Positions 46,525-57,485 of a DNA stretch of 64,000 bases are shown in pieces. Below the pieces are notes generated by a model that was not told the origin of the DNA, searched no databases, and saw only the letters and a program-made list of their open reading frames with translations. Source of the DNA: Dryococelus australis (taxonomy: Eukaryota > Arthropoda > Insecta > Phasmatodea > Phasmatidae); contig CM056995.1 in assembly GCA_029891345.1 (NCBI GenBank), forward strand, positions 220,064,260-220,128,259, given 5' to 3'. The translations under genes and the position numbers were made by a program. The stretch's first letter is position 1. Each line of letters starts with the position of its first letter.

Positions 46525-47253
46525 TCACTCAAATTCAGCTACAGCCTTCTTCTCAGAAATTAAGTTTGCTTGTTCTTCCAAGTACTGTTTAACAGGTGTG
46601 TCTGTTAACACTGCTGATTTCACAGTTCTTCGACATTTGGTGCGTTTTCTGTCTGGAACCTTCAGATGTGGATAAACTTGTACAGGTGTTAAAATTTTCG
46701 GTTTGTCAGAAGTTGTAACAGCATCTGTGTATACAATTGAATGATGATTTCCTTTACAGTGAGCTGATTCTGTGACAGGTATGCAATTTGACTGAATTGC
46801 AGTGTATATGTCATTCGACTGAGGTGTAGCAGGTGTCATTAGACTGAGATGTGGCAGGTACGTCATTAGACTGTGATGGAATAGGCCTGTCTGTCACATA
46901 CGAAGAAAGAAAATAATCTGCTGTTATTGAATGGTTCTATTCCAGTGGCTTTAAACCCATCACAAATATTTTTGGTTGTAAATGCTAAAGGAAAAGCATC
47001 CCCAATCAGACCACCAATGTCGTAAATAGAAATAGTTTTTCCAGGATTATTGATCATCCAGTTGCTGCAAGTTGTTATGTTTCCTGGAGGTAGAAAATAA
47101 ACTTTCAAGTGGTTGCAGCTTATGGCTGCAATGTGGAGGTAATGCGGGTAGAATGCCACTTTCTTTGGCAAATTATAGAGCTGCAATACTGAGGTGACTC
47201 TCGTGATTATATAAAATAATGAGTTTTGATTTTTCTTTGTCGGCCTCTCGTCA

Positions 47254-47296
<43 letters not shown>

Positions 47297-47675
47297 ACTA
47301 ACAATATATCCAGATAAAGTTGCCGCACCTTTAGATCCGGAACGAGTGTTATTCAACATGTAGTTCTTAAAGTTAACTCTTGGAAATATAAAAAATGATG
47401 GCACTGCTTTACCTGTTACTCCAACAATTGCTACCATAGTAACAAGTGTTCCCCTTTCTGCTGATGTCCAATGTGTCTTGTTCCCCTCACTGCTAAGGTT
47501 TCGGGGGCTTACGAACAGGTGTTTCAACAGTTTCATCTAGGCTGTAGATGTCTTGAGGAGCAAAATGTTCTTTTACTTTTAGTGTTTTCAGGTTTCCATA
47601 AAGTAAGTTCACATTTGTAGCATTAAACCCTTTTGCTCTTCCAAGGCTAGTTTGTTCAGGGTTTCCCAGAGTCAA
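46525..47675 (-). pseudogene. pogo/Tigger-like DDE transposase, broken
   Basis: Minus-strand pieces in order: LGRAKGFNATNVNLLYGNL, HFAPQDIYSLDETVETPV (first catalytic Asp kept), TSAERGTLVTMVAIVGVTGKAVPSFFIFPR, SGSKGAATLSGYIVSD, then a poly(A)/poly(T) tract. Next come a YNHESHLS segment where the family has DNHESHLS (second catalytic Asp changed to Tyr near 47209), MINNPGKTISIYDIGGLIGDAFPLAF, NICDGFKATGIEPFN, and a C-terminal ILTDTPVKQYLEE segment. These are landmarks of DDE_1 (CENP-B/jerky/Tigger) proteins. The N-terminal DNA-binding half is missing, the centre is disrupted, and the frame changes several times. The enzyme would cut and paste elements with TA target duplications. Confidence 0.9.
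47255..47293. repeat. Poly(A) tract of 39 bases
   Basis: A pure A run on + sits inside the transposase pseudogene, preceded by TTTTTCTTTGTCGGCCTCTCGTCAC. It replaces part of the core domain. It could be the tail of a tiny retroposed insertion or simple expansion of a T run in the transposase. Confidence 0.95.
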
Positions 47676-47724
47676 TGCACCTCCTGTTCCAGCCGTCTGC
47701 TCTTGTTGATGGTGCAGTTCCTCT

Positions 47725-49440
47725 AAAATCCTGTTATGCCTAGTCTAGTACGGGTTGTCGGCACCCTGTACATGACATTAAATACTATAGGGGTTGTTCC
47801 TGCCACCCCATGCCATAAAACCCACTTTCTCCATAAATTCCATTTCATTGTTAAGTGGTCCGAATTTACGATAAAGAAATGTGTACACAGTCACTCATAC
47901 TTAGGGAACGATTTCTTCATTTCACCTCCGTATGAGGCACAAATACATTTCCGTCTCCACTGAAGCTCGGGGAAATCTTACACTGATAAAATGGCACAAA
48001 GCCACAATGAAATTAATTATAAGTTATGGCTCGGCCGTGTACAAACAAGCCAAACAGGGAGGTGCTTGCTCTGGGGTTATGCAAAGTTAAAATGTTCCAC
48101 TAATTTAAGGCTTAAAATATTGCCGCTACATCGATAGTGAAAAAAGTTAGTCCCCGGAGCGGGCCCAACGCTGGACATATCCCACTGGATACGATGACAC
48201 TACTATCATGGCCGTGGGAGTTTGGCATCTGACACACAAAAGTGCCATTATTCAGATATATTTCTTTATGTGGGGTGTGGATGGTAAAGATAATGTACAA
48301 CATGTGATAAAAGAACCCTGCAAATTATTTTAAACATAAAATAGCAATTATACACAACAAACTAAAATATAATTAGGAACGGACACGGTTTGTTGACAAC
48401 CATGTGTCCAGTGTGTGGCCTACCTTTAATATGTGTGATATTTACAGTGTTGTACATCTCTCTCAGGCGATGGCTTTCGCCACATTTATGTGTACTGTGT
48501 CATACAACCCTAGGCTTTATAATGCGTAATATAACTCCTAAAAATAGACTATCAAAGATAAAGCAATTTGGCATGGTTTTTTTTTGTCTGCCAACACTGT
48601 CTTTCACCCTGCAGTCTGTGCATGGCCTTTGCAACCTGGCCCTGCTTGCCAGTCTTTTAGGTGAGGTTATGTTGCTACCAGACGACACGTGGTAAGGATT
48701 GAAATAATACAAAAATAAATAACACTTCACAATCAACAAACATAACACTTTTTATACCTTCATATAATTACTGTACATGTACTCCACTTGCATACACCAC
48801 TTTCTTCAGTGATTAATATGACTGTACAGTATTGCATTGGTCAAAATATGGCATGGTGTAATTTGAAGAAAAAGTAAACAAACAATGCCAGACTATATTT
48901 CAGCGGGAAAAATATTCCCTTATTTTAAAATGACTCCCAATTGCACATATCAACCCTGAAAAGATAATAATAATTTCACACCAACCTACATGTCATGTGA
49001 TCTCAACATACCCTATACTTTTGCAAAATGTAAACAAACAAGGCATGTGGCAAAGAAATAAGAAAATACACCTCCTCAAGACTCTCTGCATTCAAAGCAA
49101 ACACAACATAACCCTCAAAAGAAAATACTTAACCTAATATGACAACTGACGCACTGATGCATTGCACAGTCGCACTAAACGCACACAAGGGGAATGCTGG
49201 CTGTGGCACTGACATCTCTCTCGTGGTGGCTTATGGTCATGGATGCTTATGCGACAGGATGTGCATAACGGCCTAAAGGTGGGAGCACATGGTACACGTC
49301 ATGTGTTTGAACGTAAGTTTTTTCATATGCAAATTGACTAGCATAAAACTTTATAATTTTCTTAAAACAAACACAAGCATGAAACAGTGACCAGAAATTA
49401 TGACAAAAACCAGGTAATAGTGAATGACATGACATGATAC
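47725..49440 (-). repeat. Degenerate LTR related to element A, minus orientation
   Basis: Read on the minus strand, CTTCAGTGGAGACGGAAATGTATTTGTGCCTCATACGGAGG, then a decayed poly(A) region, GGGTGCCGACAACCCGTAC and TAGACTAGGCATAACAGGAT match the 3' half of the LTRs at 42.2 and 44.6 kb. The match is clear only for about 47725-48000. The remaining AT-rich DNA to 49440 is included as the probable rest of the LTR. Confidence 0.45.
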
Positions 49441-49752
49441 AGGTTCCCTTATGACATGCAATGTCATCATAACAGGGCTGTTCGCTCTACAGATGGGTCA
49501 GAGCATGCACCAGGTCGCTAGTGAGTGATCACAATCAGTGCAGTGCAGAGCAGCATAAGGGCACACCAGTGCAGTACAACCGATGGTTGTCATAGTGATG
49601 CTAGAGACTCAGCGAGCAGAACGATATGAAAGCTAACCTGGTAATAATTGGACTTGTGAGTACAGGACTTTTGTTGTTTCTTTATTAAAGGTTTTATTTC
49701 TTGTATTTTCTCTGTTTGAAGTGCATTGTTTACAATGTTATTGTTTGTCTCA

Positions 49753-50560
49753 TCATGCATCCAGAGTAATGTCCATTTCATTCACCAGTGTTTGTGTTGC
49801 AGTGTTTCGGGGGTAATTTTTAATATAAATTAAATTTAATAGCATGATGCAGGGCAGAATATTACAGGATGTAGCAGGCACCTGCCTGTATCCACTTCTA
49901 AGATCGATAGTTGTCAAAACTCTCGCACGCCCCAAGGTGTTAAGGGTGTCTTTGATGTGAATGTTAGGTGGGGGGCGCTTTGTGTGACCTGGTTGAGTCG
50001 ATGGAAATTGATACAAAACCGCCAAGTCCCAGCCTTTTTAGGAGCCCGGGTTATCACGGAGTTAAATTGGCTCTTGAAAGGCTCAATAATCCCCTCTTCC
50101 AACATCTTCTTAAGTTGTTCACGAATTATGTGGCATTGGTGCGGGTAATACTGCCTCGGACTGTCATACATGGGGGTTTCATTGAGTAGCTGTATTTTGT
50201 GCTCAGCCAGTGTCCTTCAACGGAGTGGATCCGTGGCAGTGAAGAGATTGCGGCGCTCATTCAATAAGTGTTGCATAACGTCCCTGTATTCCGGGGGGAA
50301 TGGGATAGTCCAGCTCGTCCAATAATACAGTGGATGCGTCATCGATCGGCCGGGGATCCTGATTGTAAACAGTCCCCCTTTATTTTGTTCCAAAATGTAT
50401 ACATCAGGCTGCCGGTCCCACCATGGTGTTTCAGTCCGTAACCCAAGGAACTCCTAGAGTTGCGTCTTTGAGAATGTCATCAGACACGAACGCTTTTGTT
50501 GTCTCAATGTCCCTCAAGTGTACTTGAATACATGCTTCACCTTTAATGTTACCTGTGTGT
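49753..50560 (-). pseudogene. Gypsy protease-RT fragment of the element A family
   Basis: On the minus strand, protease C-terminal blocks (TLGVPWVTD, NTMVGPAA, DELDYPIPPEYRDVMQ) correspond to those of element A at 19.6-19.8 kb. RT follows: REQLKKMLEEGIIEPFKS, a RAPKKAGTWRFCINFHRLN block, TPLTPWGVREF, then in another phase NTLGRARVLTTIDLRSGYRQVP. RT ends abruptly there. The LTR-like DNA at 47.7-49.4 kb has the same orientation and lies downstream, so the two may belong to one internally deleted copy. Confidence 0.85.
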
Positions 50561-52250
50561 TATTGAAGTGCCAGTTTAATTACATGTTGAACACTATTTA
50601 TTTCACAGTCCTGAACATACAAATAAAATCTTACCCCATTTCTACTAAAAACCTATCCACACGGTTTAAATCCAATATAAATTAATGACGGACACAGTCC
50701 AATTACACCTCCATCCTGTATAGCATGACAAACATATTTAATTTCTTTAAAAACACAATTAACTTATTTATAACACAAGCAAAACTGATGCAACCAAAAT
50801 TACGTTAAACACATGTCACACAAAGTATAGATAATACCTAATAACACGCAGCGACACAATCAAAATAAAATATATAACACACACAAAGATGTTACCGCCT
50901 TGTATAGCTGTACCCCTCATCAGAAACATTATACGATCCGGTGTGATGCCATTAAATGCAAATCTCAAAACACCAACAACTTATGTTTAAGCCTAGCATG
51001 CTGCAAACAAGAAAGCCCTCTCTCGCCCTGGACAGGCAGGGCTCCGCTCTACACCACAACAAGATGCTCCATCCGCATTGCTTCACGCACAAAAAAAAAT
51101 CTCACTTGGGTTGTAAGTCACACATATCGAAAACGCTGTCTGACCAGATTCATTTTATAAAAAGTTATTTAAGAAATTAAAAATCAACGTACTAATTGAA
51201 TTTACTACTTAATACGTGATCACAATTATGAATTAAAGTCAGTCGTTAAAAAAAAATTGCGTAGCAAAGTGGATTCATCCGAAGCTCTCTGCACCGAACA
51301 GCATGCAAACCAACAAATGCGACAAGTCTCCAACACTCGCGGCAGAGCAAGCTCTATTGCCCTCCCTCCCACCCTGACTCCATCTGCTTTAAGCCAGTGA
51401 CAGTTGGCGAGCAAAGCATTAAAAAAAATTCAAAGATCACGTCTCATCTTTGTTATATTAATTTCCAAATCACGCAATTCAAACCATGTTGTATTATTAA
51501 CTCCATTTATAATGAAGTGTCACCTACATGGACTAATTGTTTTTAAATATAAGTATCGTTCCTGTTTATTTTATACCATGTAAGTTTTGTGTGTTATAAT
51601 GTTACATTTTAAAATGTTATGTGTTAAAATATTGTGCACATTACTTTAAACTAATATAATATAAGCTGTAGATATTAAAAAAAAACCAGTCTTCCAACTG
51701 ACATAAGTAAAACATTACAGAATCATGTCCGTTTCAAAGTATGTTACACAAGTTCAGGGATGCATTTGTCAAACTAACATTCTATAGTTTCACTCCAAGA
51801 CTTTTACCGTAGCAAGAAACTATCTAAATCATAAATGTTTCCACACAAGTGTAAAATGTGTTTTAAGGTTCCGAACAGTCAGACGTACATAGCCTATTGA
51901 ACCGTACACCCAATATAAAATACCAGAAACACGCATACCTACATTCCATTAGTAATCACCTACATATTATTAAAGATAGACTGTAAACCATATACCCAGT
52001 CTGAAATTAACTCGAAAGGGCGTGAAATATGGCTAATATCACGATATTAAAAAAAATCCCGAAAAGACTGCATTGTAGGTAAATACAAAGTGAAACAAAC
52101 ACCATTTTGGATTTAAAAATATATAAATATGGAATAAATTAATTGTTTCTTCAGTGTAAAGTCAGCAGCCATCAAAGTCACATTGTAAATCGCGTTGGGA
52201 GTGTGTCGCCGAGAGATACAAAACTGTTCGTCAGTATTGCAGAAACGTGA
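50561..52250. other. Unassigned AT-rich DNA
   Basis: No recognisable gene. A GC-richer patch at 51250-51415 holds a minus-strand 62-codon frame of unknown nature. Confidence 0.3.
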
Positions 52251-52790
52251 GTGTTCACCTCCATTACCGCGAGCAACATCAGTGCTGCAGAAATGCGATT
52301 GTTAGCCTGCATCAGTAATAGTTTTTACCGTCTTCATTCCATTTATGAGAGGATCAACCACAACAGTGTTCAACACATCAATAGCAACAGCAACCGCAGT
52401 AGAGAAACCAACTGTATACCAGCACCGAAACAGCAGCTACACTTGAAAGGTAATATGCACAACAGTCACTGTTGCGACCACTGTGACGAAGAGTGTGTGA
52501 GTGCTTACAACCCGATACTAGCATTTGGTCTCAGTAAAACATTGCTAAGCCTAGATATCGAAAGCCAGTTCTCGCTATTAGCAAACGAGTTTATAATTCT
52601 GTTCGCTTCCCACAAAATCCAAAATGTTTATCCATTCCTCTCAAAAGAGTTAAGGGCGGACAATGATATTGTTAGTTATGTACCCTGTGATGAAAACTGT
52701 CCACATGCCACACTGGTCTTTTTCAATTATGTTAATAATCAACATCTGAGGAGGGCTTGTGTAATGCGCAGGATGCAAAAAAAGTCATGA
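52251..52790 (+). CDS. Hypothetical 179-residue ORF with Cys/His-rich segments
   Basis: This is one of the longest uninterrupted frames in the window outside known elements. The N-terminal third is polar (Asn/Ser-rich); a CCDHCDEEC cluster lies around residues 74-82. A hydrophobic helix-like part (NEFIILFASHKIQNVYPFL) follows, then VPCDENCPHATLVFF and a basic end. An ATG at 52251 opens it, but the upstream sequence gives no promoter evidence and the true start could be later. The downstream TGA is followed by a short acidic frame and AATAAA-like words near 52885. I do not recognise the family. It could be a viral or transposon accessory gene, given the broken ORFs that follow on the same strand. 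Confidence 0.45.
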   Translation: MFTSITASNISAAEMRLLACISNSFYRLHSIYERINHNSVQHINSNSNRSRETNCIPAPKQQLHLKGNMHNSHCCDHCDEECVSAYNPILAFGLSKTLLSLDIESQFSLLANEFIILFASHKIQNVYPFLSKELRADNDIVSYVPCDENCPHATLVFFNYVNNQHLRRACVMRRMQKKS

Positions 52791-52962
52791 AACGATGCTC
52801 CTCCAGACATCGTAACCGACTACGCAATCAATGATGATGATGATTTAGAGGAGTCAACAGAGATGTTTTAATCAAATGATGTAAATAAATAGTGTTCTTA
52901 AATTATATATCATCAGTACTCTCAACTGACGTAACTTAGTTTAATAAGGAGACAGTCTACCC

Positions 52963-53430
52963 ATGATGTGTTACGTGCAAGGATTCGAAAACCATTACGA
53001 TAAGTCTTTTACTGTGAAAGAACTTGCTATATCGTATTTGAACAATGATAATGACACTAAAGTTCACCTCAACCATGGTCTGTCCTAAACCCTGAAGTGC
53101 AAATTATGTTTCACCAATATTCGAAGTACATGATTTGTAATGGGATTCCAGTGTTTTAGAATATGAAAACAGATTCAAGTATGTAACTAATGCGCTCCTC
53201 GAAGAATATCCCGCATATGTATTGAGAAAAATGCAAAAGGAACTTATGAACACTTTAACTAATGCAGAAGTTATAAACATTTAATATATTACGATTGTCC
53301 AAGTATCAATTCACTTTTATAATGCTATAATATCAATAATCATCAATGTTCGAACAAAATGTTTTGTTCACAGTGTAAAAGCGAAGCATTAAGGGAATAT
53401 ATGTACCAACACCCACGGTACGTTTAACTT
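52963..53430 (+). pseudogene. Broken ORF resembling an arthropod mobile-element-associated protein
   Basis: From an ATG at 52963 the frame reads CYVQGFENHYDKSFTVKELA, then a stop at 53086. Later pieces show YDCPSINS and CSQCKSEALREY (about 53290-53400). The pattern QGF...F-x-x-KELA followed some 120 residues later by a Cys/His region recalls, from memory, a family of uncharacterised proteins scattered through arthropod genomes and linked to mobile or viral DNA. That resemblance is weak and untested. Confidence 0.35.
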
Positions 53431-55757
53431 TAATATCTGTTTGTTAGAACCTATAGCGAGAAAAGGTAATAATACAGAAACATTTACTACTCTTACAACA
53501 GTTTACTTACGTTAATGAAATGGAGAGGTTCAATCCAGCAAGGTCTTACGAGAGCGTAGTATGTGATGATGCCGTCGGGTGAGACACGAGATGAACGATG
53601 ACACAAATACTTACTGGTAATTTGGGCGCCAGCGGTGCTTCCCAATCACCGCACTATTGAGACTCAGGGTTCTCAAGGATGTTGTGGGTTCTGTGTGTCC
53701 ATCTCACCCGTGCGTACTTACAAACATGTTGGCAATACTAAACTTTTAATAAAATCACTGAAATAAACAATTGATAAACATATGTGGCTAGGACACTGTC
53801 ACTACCGAATAAAAAAATTGAGTTCACTGTAGACTTGTTTTTATTGATATTGTTCATACACATCAACGTGTCAATGAAATGGTTATCTCGGTCATGACTA
53901 GCCAATTCCGCTTGGGTGCTCCCCAACCCGTAATTTGTCTAGCGCACGCCTAAATGGATGATCTCAACGAGGTGCGTAAAAGCACAGCCTTCAAATGGGA
54001 AGAGGGCCAACAGCCACTAGGGTGGACTGACGGTTTTTCCCTGAGGACAGGACACGGTGAATTACAAATGAATACCCTTAATACACATTAACATGAGTGA
54101 TTACTCTGCATCACTGACACAAACTCGTCGGGGCTCGCCCTCCAGCATGTGGTTAGCGTGGTGACGGCCTATACAGAGCCGGCTAGGATGGGAGCAATTG
54201 CACCGTACACTAACTACACAATTACATATACCCTTGAGTGATACATGAAATAAGATGGGACACGAGATGAATATTCACAATAAACACACACGTGTGAAAA
54301 CACGCTTAGGTGGCGTCGATGCTGCTGGATTAAGTTCATAGCAGACCACATGGTGCAGGTGAAATTGCAATATTTCTGCATGGAAACTGCAAACTAAATT
54401 CAGATAAAATATTATTCGTGTTTGGCAAATGGTTCGCTTTACGATTAGCGTTGTTACAGGCTTCTAACATGCCTGATGGCGGTAAAATCAAACATTACTG
54501 TGATAGCGTGGTCAAGTACAAAAAGCATCAATTTACGTAAAAAATACATTAAACCCTGAATGAAAAATACACAGAAACCTGAAATAAATGATTGCACAAA
54601 CAATGTTATATAAATAAGTTCTTAACGCAATTATGGCGTATACAAAGACTTGGCTTCAGTCGGCCACGTGGTTATACGTGATGTTGCAGTAAAATATTCA
54701 AACATGTAAATTAGCCTTAAATACATACAGAAAAATAAAGCTCTTAAAATTGTGTGTAGCAATTATGCAGAAGTTACAATGAAATGCCATAAACATAGGC
54801 AGATGGTGTCTGATTCAAAATGCATGGGTCGCGTGACCTCTCCATCTTTCTCCTCCTTCTCGATTAAGTTAAAAATACCACAAGGGCGTAAGAAATTAGT
54901 AAAGCAAGAGCATAATGCTGGGGAAAATGTCTGGCAAAAACGTACACAAGCGAATATTAACCAGTACACTACATGGACTATGGAAACCTACATCAGTGAA
55001 CAAAAGTTGTAGTGCGCACGTGACAGTCTCTTACCTCCCCAGCTCTCCTCGACAGACTGTCCAGATACAAGCATCGCACGGACCTATCATGGCCGCCTAC
55101 ATGGTTCACAAAAGCAGAAGTGCTATGCACACCGAGTGAAATATTTTATAGTGAAAATAAAATGGCACAAATTAAATTAGACATTGTTTTACATTTCTAT
55201 AATTTTGTTACGAATTTCATTATTATTTTAATGTCTCATGCCAGAATATTAAGTGTTCTTACTCTCAGGGCCACGGGCACTTTGAATATTCATAACCAAA
55301 CAATTAAAATTAGTACAACCACTTTAAAACATTTTAAGACATATTAAACACTGAAAAGACAATAACACATTTTACCCTGAAATTAGCATTTATAGGAAAG
55401 TTCAAAATTGTCCGTATCTTTGCGCATGTGCAGTACACGTGACACGTGAGCGCCATCATGGGTTCTAACGCCGCTGGCTGTTAGCCGTAGTCAGTGATTA
55501 CAGGAAAGTGTGGTTCCGGCCTAACTACAATACACCATACCAAATAAAGGTCTGCAATGGGCAAGAAATTTGAGTTTCTAACAAACTAGTGTGGAATATA
55601 CATACGGAGAACAGAGTTTGTGCGATGAAGACGACTGTCCAGTATTCAACATGTGACCCAATATGGACTAGCCAGGTACTTCAAACAAATTAAGGTTCCA
55701 TGTTCGATGTGAAGAAATAATGGAGCATCCAGGATATAAACAAATAAATATAAATTA
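53431..55757. other. Unassigned DNA
   Basis: No recognisable gene. The phrase GGGACACGAGATGAA or GAGACACGAGATGAA occurs at about 53582 and 54258 and may be part of a dispersed repeat. ORFs at 54752-55012 and 54915-55139 overlap each other and look incidental. Confidence 0.3.
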
Positions 55758-56960
55758 ATGAGGGAATTCTACGACAGTCTTGCATTGTTGACTGAAACCT
55801 GTACTAATAAGCAGCACATCACACAAATCCATGGAAGTAATCGACGTCTAGTCTTGCCTTGTGGAATGTGGAAGTGCAAGGTGTGGTTAAGCAATACTTG
55901 TGCTTGCAAATTCGATTTAACGAAGATGTCACTGGGAAAATACTAAACTTCAAGATGATGTTAAAAACTACTCAGTGATGCACTCCCGAAAAAATGCTGG
56001 AGAATGAGAAACTACATAAACGAAGAATTCCTATATACCTGAATGTCAGTTACGACGGAGAGTGTGGTTTTGAGAAGAAGATGTACATTTGAATCTGTAA
56101 TGCGGTAACGGACAGTGAAGAGTATCGGCTTTCTCCTTAATCAGTCCGACATATACTTTAAAAGTTTTAGAGGTTTGCTCTGGACAAATATTTTGTCCGT
56201 ACAATCTACGTCCTGACTGTAAGTTGCTTTGCAGTGAGAACATCCTAGCATTTGAAGCCCAAGCTTAACACATCACAAAATGCACATCATGCAAGTAAAT
56301 TAAATACATAATGCAAAAGGACTGCTGTTCTATTCCTATAGTGTGGAGCAAACAATGTGACAAGGAACATTACGCAGACAATCAAGAATTAACATCTCCC
56401 TGTGGTATGTGGGAATGCAAAGTTTTTCAAGGCAAAACCATGTAATTAATCAATGAGAAACAGTGATGTCACATCTATATAGAGGAATGTACAAGGTAAT
56501 AATCTGTCAGTCATGGCTAGTGTGTTCAAGCCTACGGACATTTACGAGATTCTGCAAATAGGATACAGAAGAGTGTTATTTAAATCTTTCGATGGAGTGT
56601 TGCAAGTTCAAGTATGCAACTATATTGAACATGGGTGCTACACCTGCGATGCCAGTCTCGGCACCAGATTTGGTGAAAGGATAGCATGCAATGATTGTGC
56701 TGTGAGGTATCTGTGCTCTGACAGTGAACTACCAGCTACTCTATAAGACCTGATGATAGCTAGCCTTAGCGAAGCGCTAGAAGAGGAATGTGGGAACTGA
56801 GTAATCGCCTATTAACTCCTCAGACCTGATGGTGGAACCACTATTCTCTGGAAGGAAACCTGCGATGGAGACATCCACAATTTTATTTTCGAACAAGGAA
56901 ATTTAGTTTTTCCATCTGTGTGTAACATTTATGCATGTGAAGTAGCTAATTCAGAATAAT
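55758..56960 (+). pseudogene. Broken gene with three repeated Cys/His modules
   Basis: Three segments share a layout: Cys, 4-5 residues, His, about 8-12 residues, then PCGMW-type Cys, 3-5 residues, Cys-Lys/Glu-Val. Module 1 is in 55758-55946 (LPCGMWKCKVW), module 2 near 56340-56440 (SPCGMWECKVF) and module 3 near 56830-56960 (ending CNIYACEV). Modules 2 and 3 also share a preceding Trp-Ser/Lys-Lys/Glu-x-Cys-Asp. Between them are a DGECGFEKKMY segment (about 56055) and an open 77-codon frame (56513-56746) with CNYIEHGCYTC and CNDCAVRYLC. All frames are + and separated by stops. It may be one decayed Cys-rich protein or several duplicated genes. I do not recognise the family. Confidence 0.45.
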
Positions 56961-57332
56961 GTTCACGCCGAATGACAAGCACTCGTTTATTGAATATGAT
57001 TTGTATACTGTAAGATATTAACTGCCATAGTCGCATCTTGTATAAGGAATTGTGAGAATCTGATACTCATTTTAGATGTTCATATTTTCACAGCTATATG
57101 TTAAGGTATAATAACCCACGAATATTTGAATCTAGTGTAACAGCTTGTAACAGTTCGAAATGTTTTGTAAATCACTGTAGGCATACATGTTAGAGAAAGA
57201 ACGTAATTTGAAAACTGAGGGCGAGTGTATTGTGCAACATTTTATGGGGAGGAAGAGAGTTTGAAACATGGTATTTATTTTGTAGATAATACTACTTCAT
57301 TTAAGTATTTCTAAGAATGTGATCAAGATTTG

Positions 57333-57485
57333 TGACGGGCTGGACCACGTCACCAAACACTCGAATAATTAATACTGAACTAGTTAATCATTGGGCTGGA
57401 CCACATCACCAAATGCCCTTGAATAATTAATAACGAACAATTTAAGTAGTGGGCCGGACCATGTCGCCAATCACTCACTCAAATA
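57333..57485. repeat. Tandem repeat, three units of about 60 bp
   Basis: GGGCTGGACCACGTCACCAAACACTCGAATAATTAATA, GGGCTGGACCACATCACCAAATGCCCTTGAATAATTAATA and GGGCCGGACCATGTCGCCAATCACTCACTCAAATAA are successive copies. Confidence 0.85.

Noticed and set aside
47207-47536. Intact 109-residue protein with poly-Phe
   Set aside because: It is a slice of the transposase pseudogene read through the 39-base poly(A) tract.
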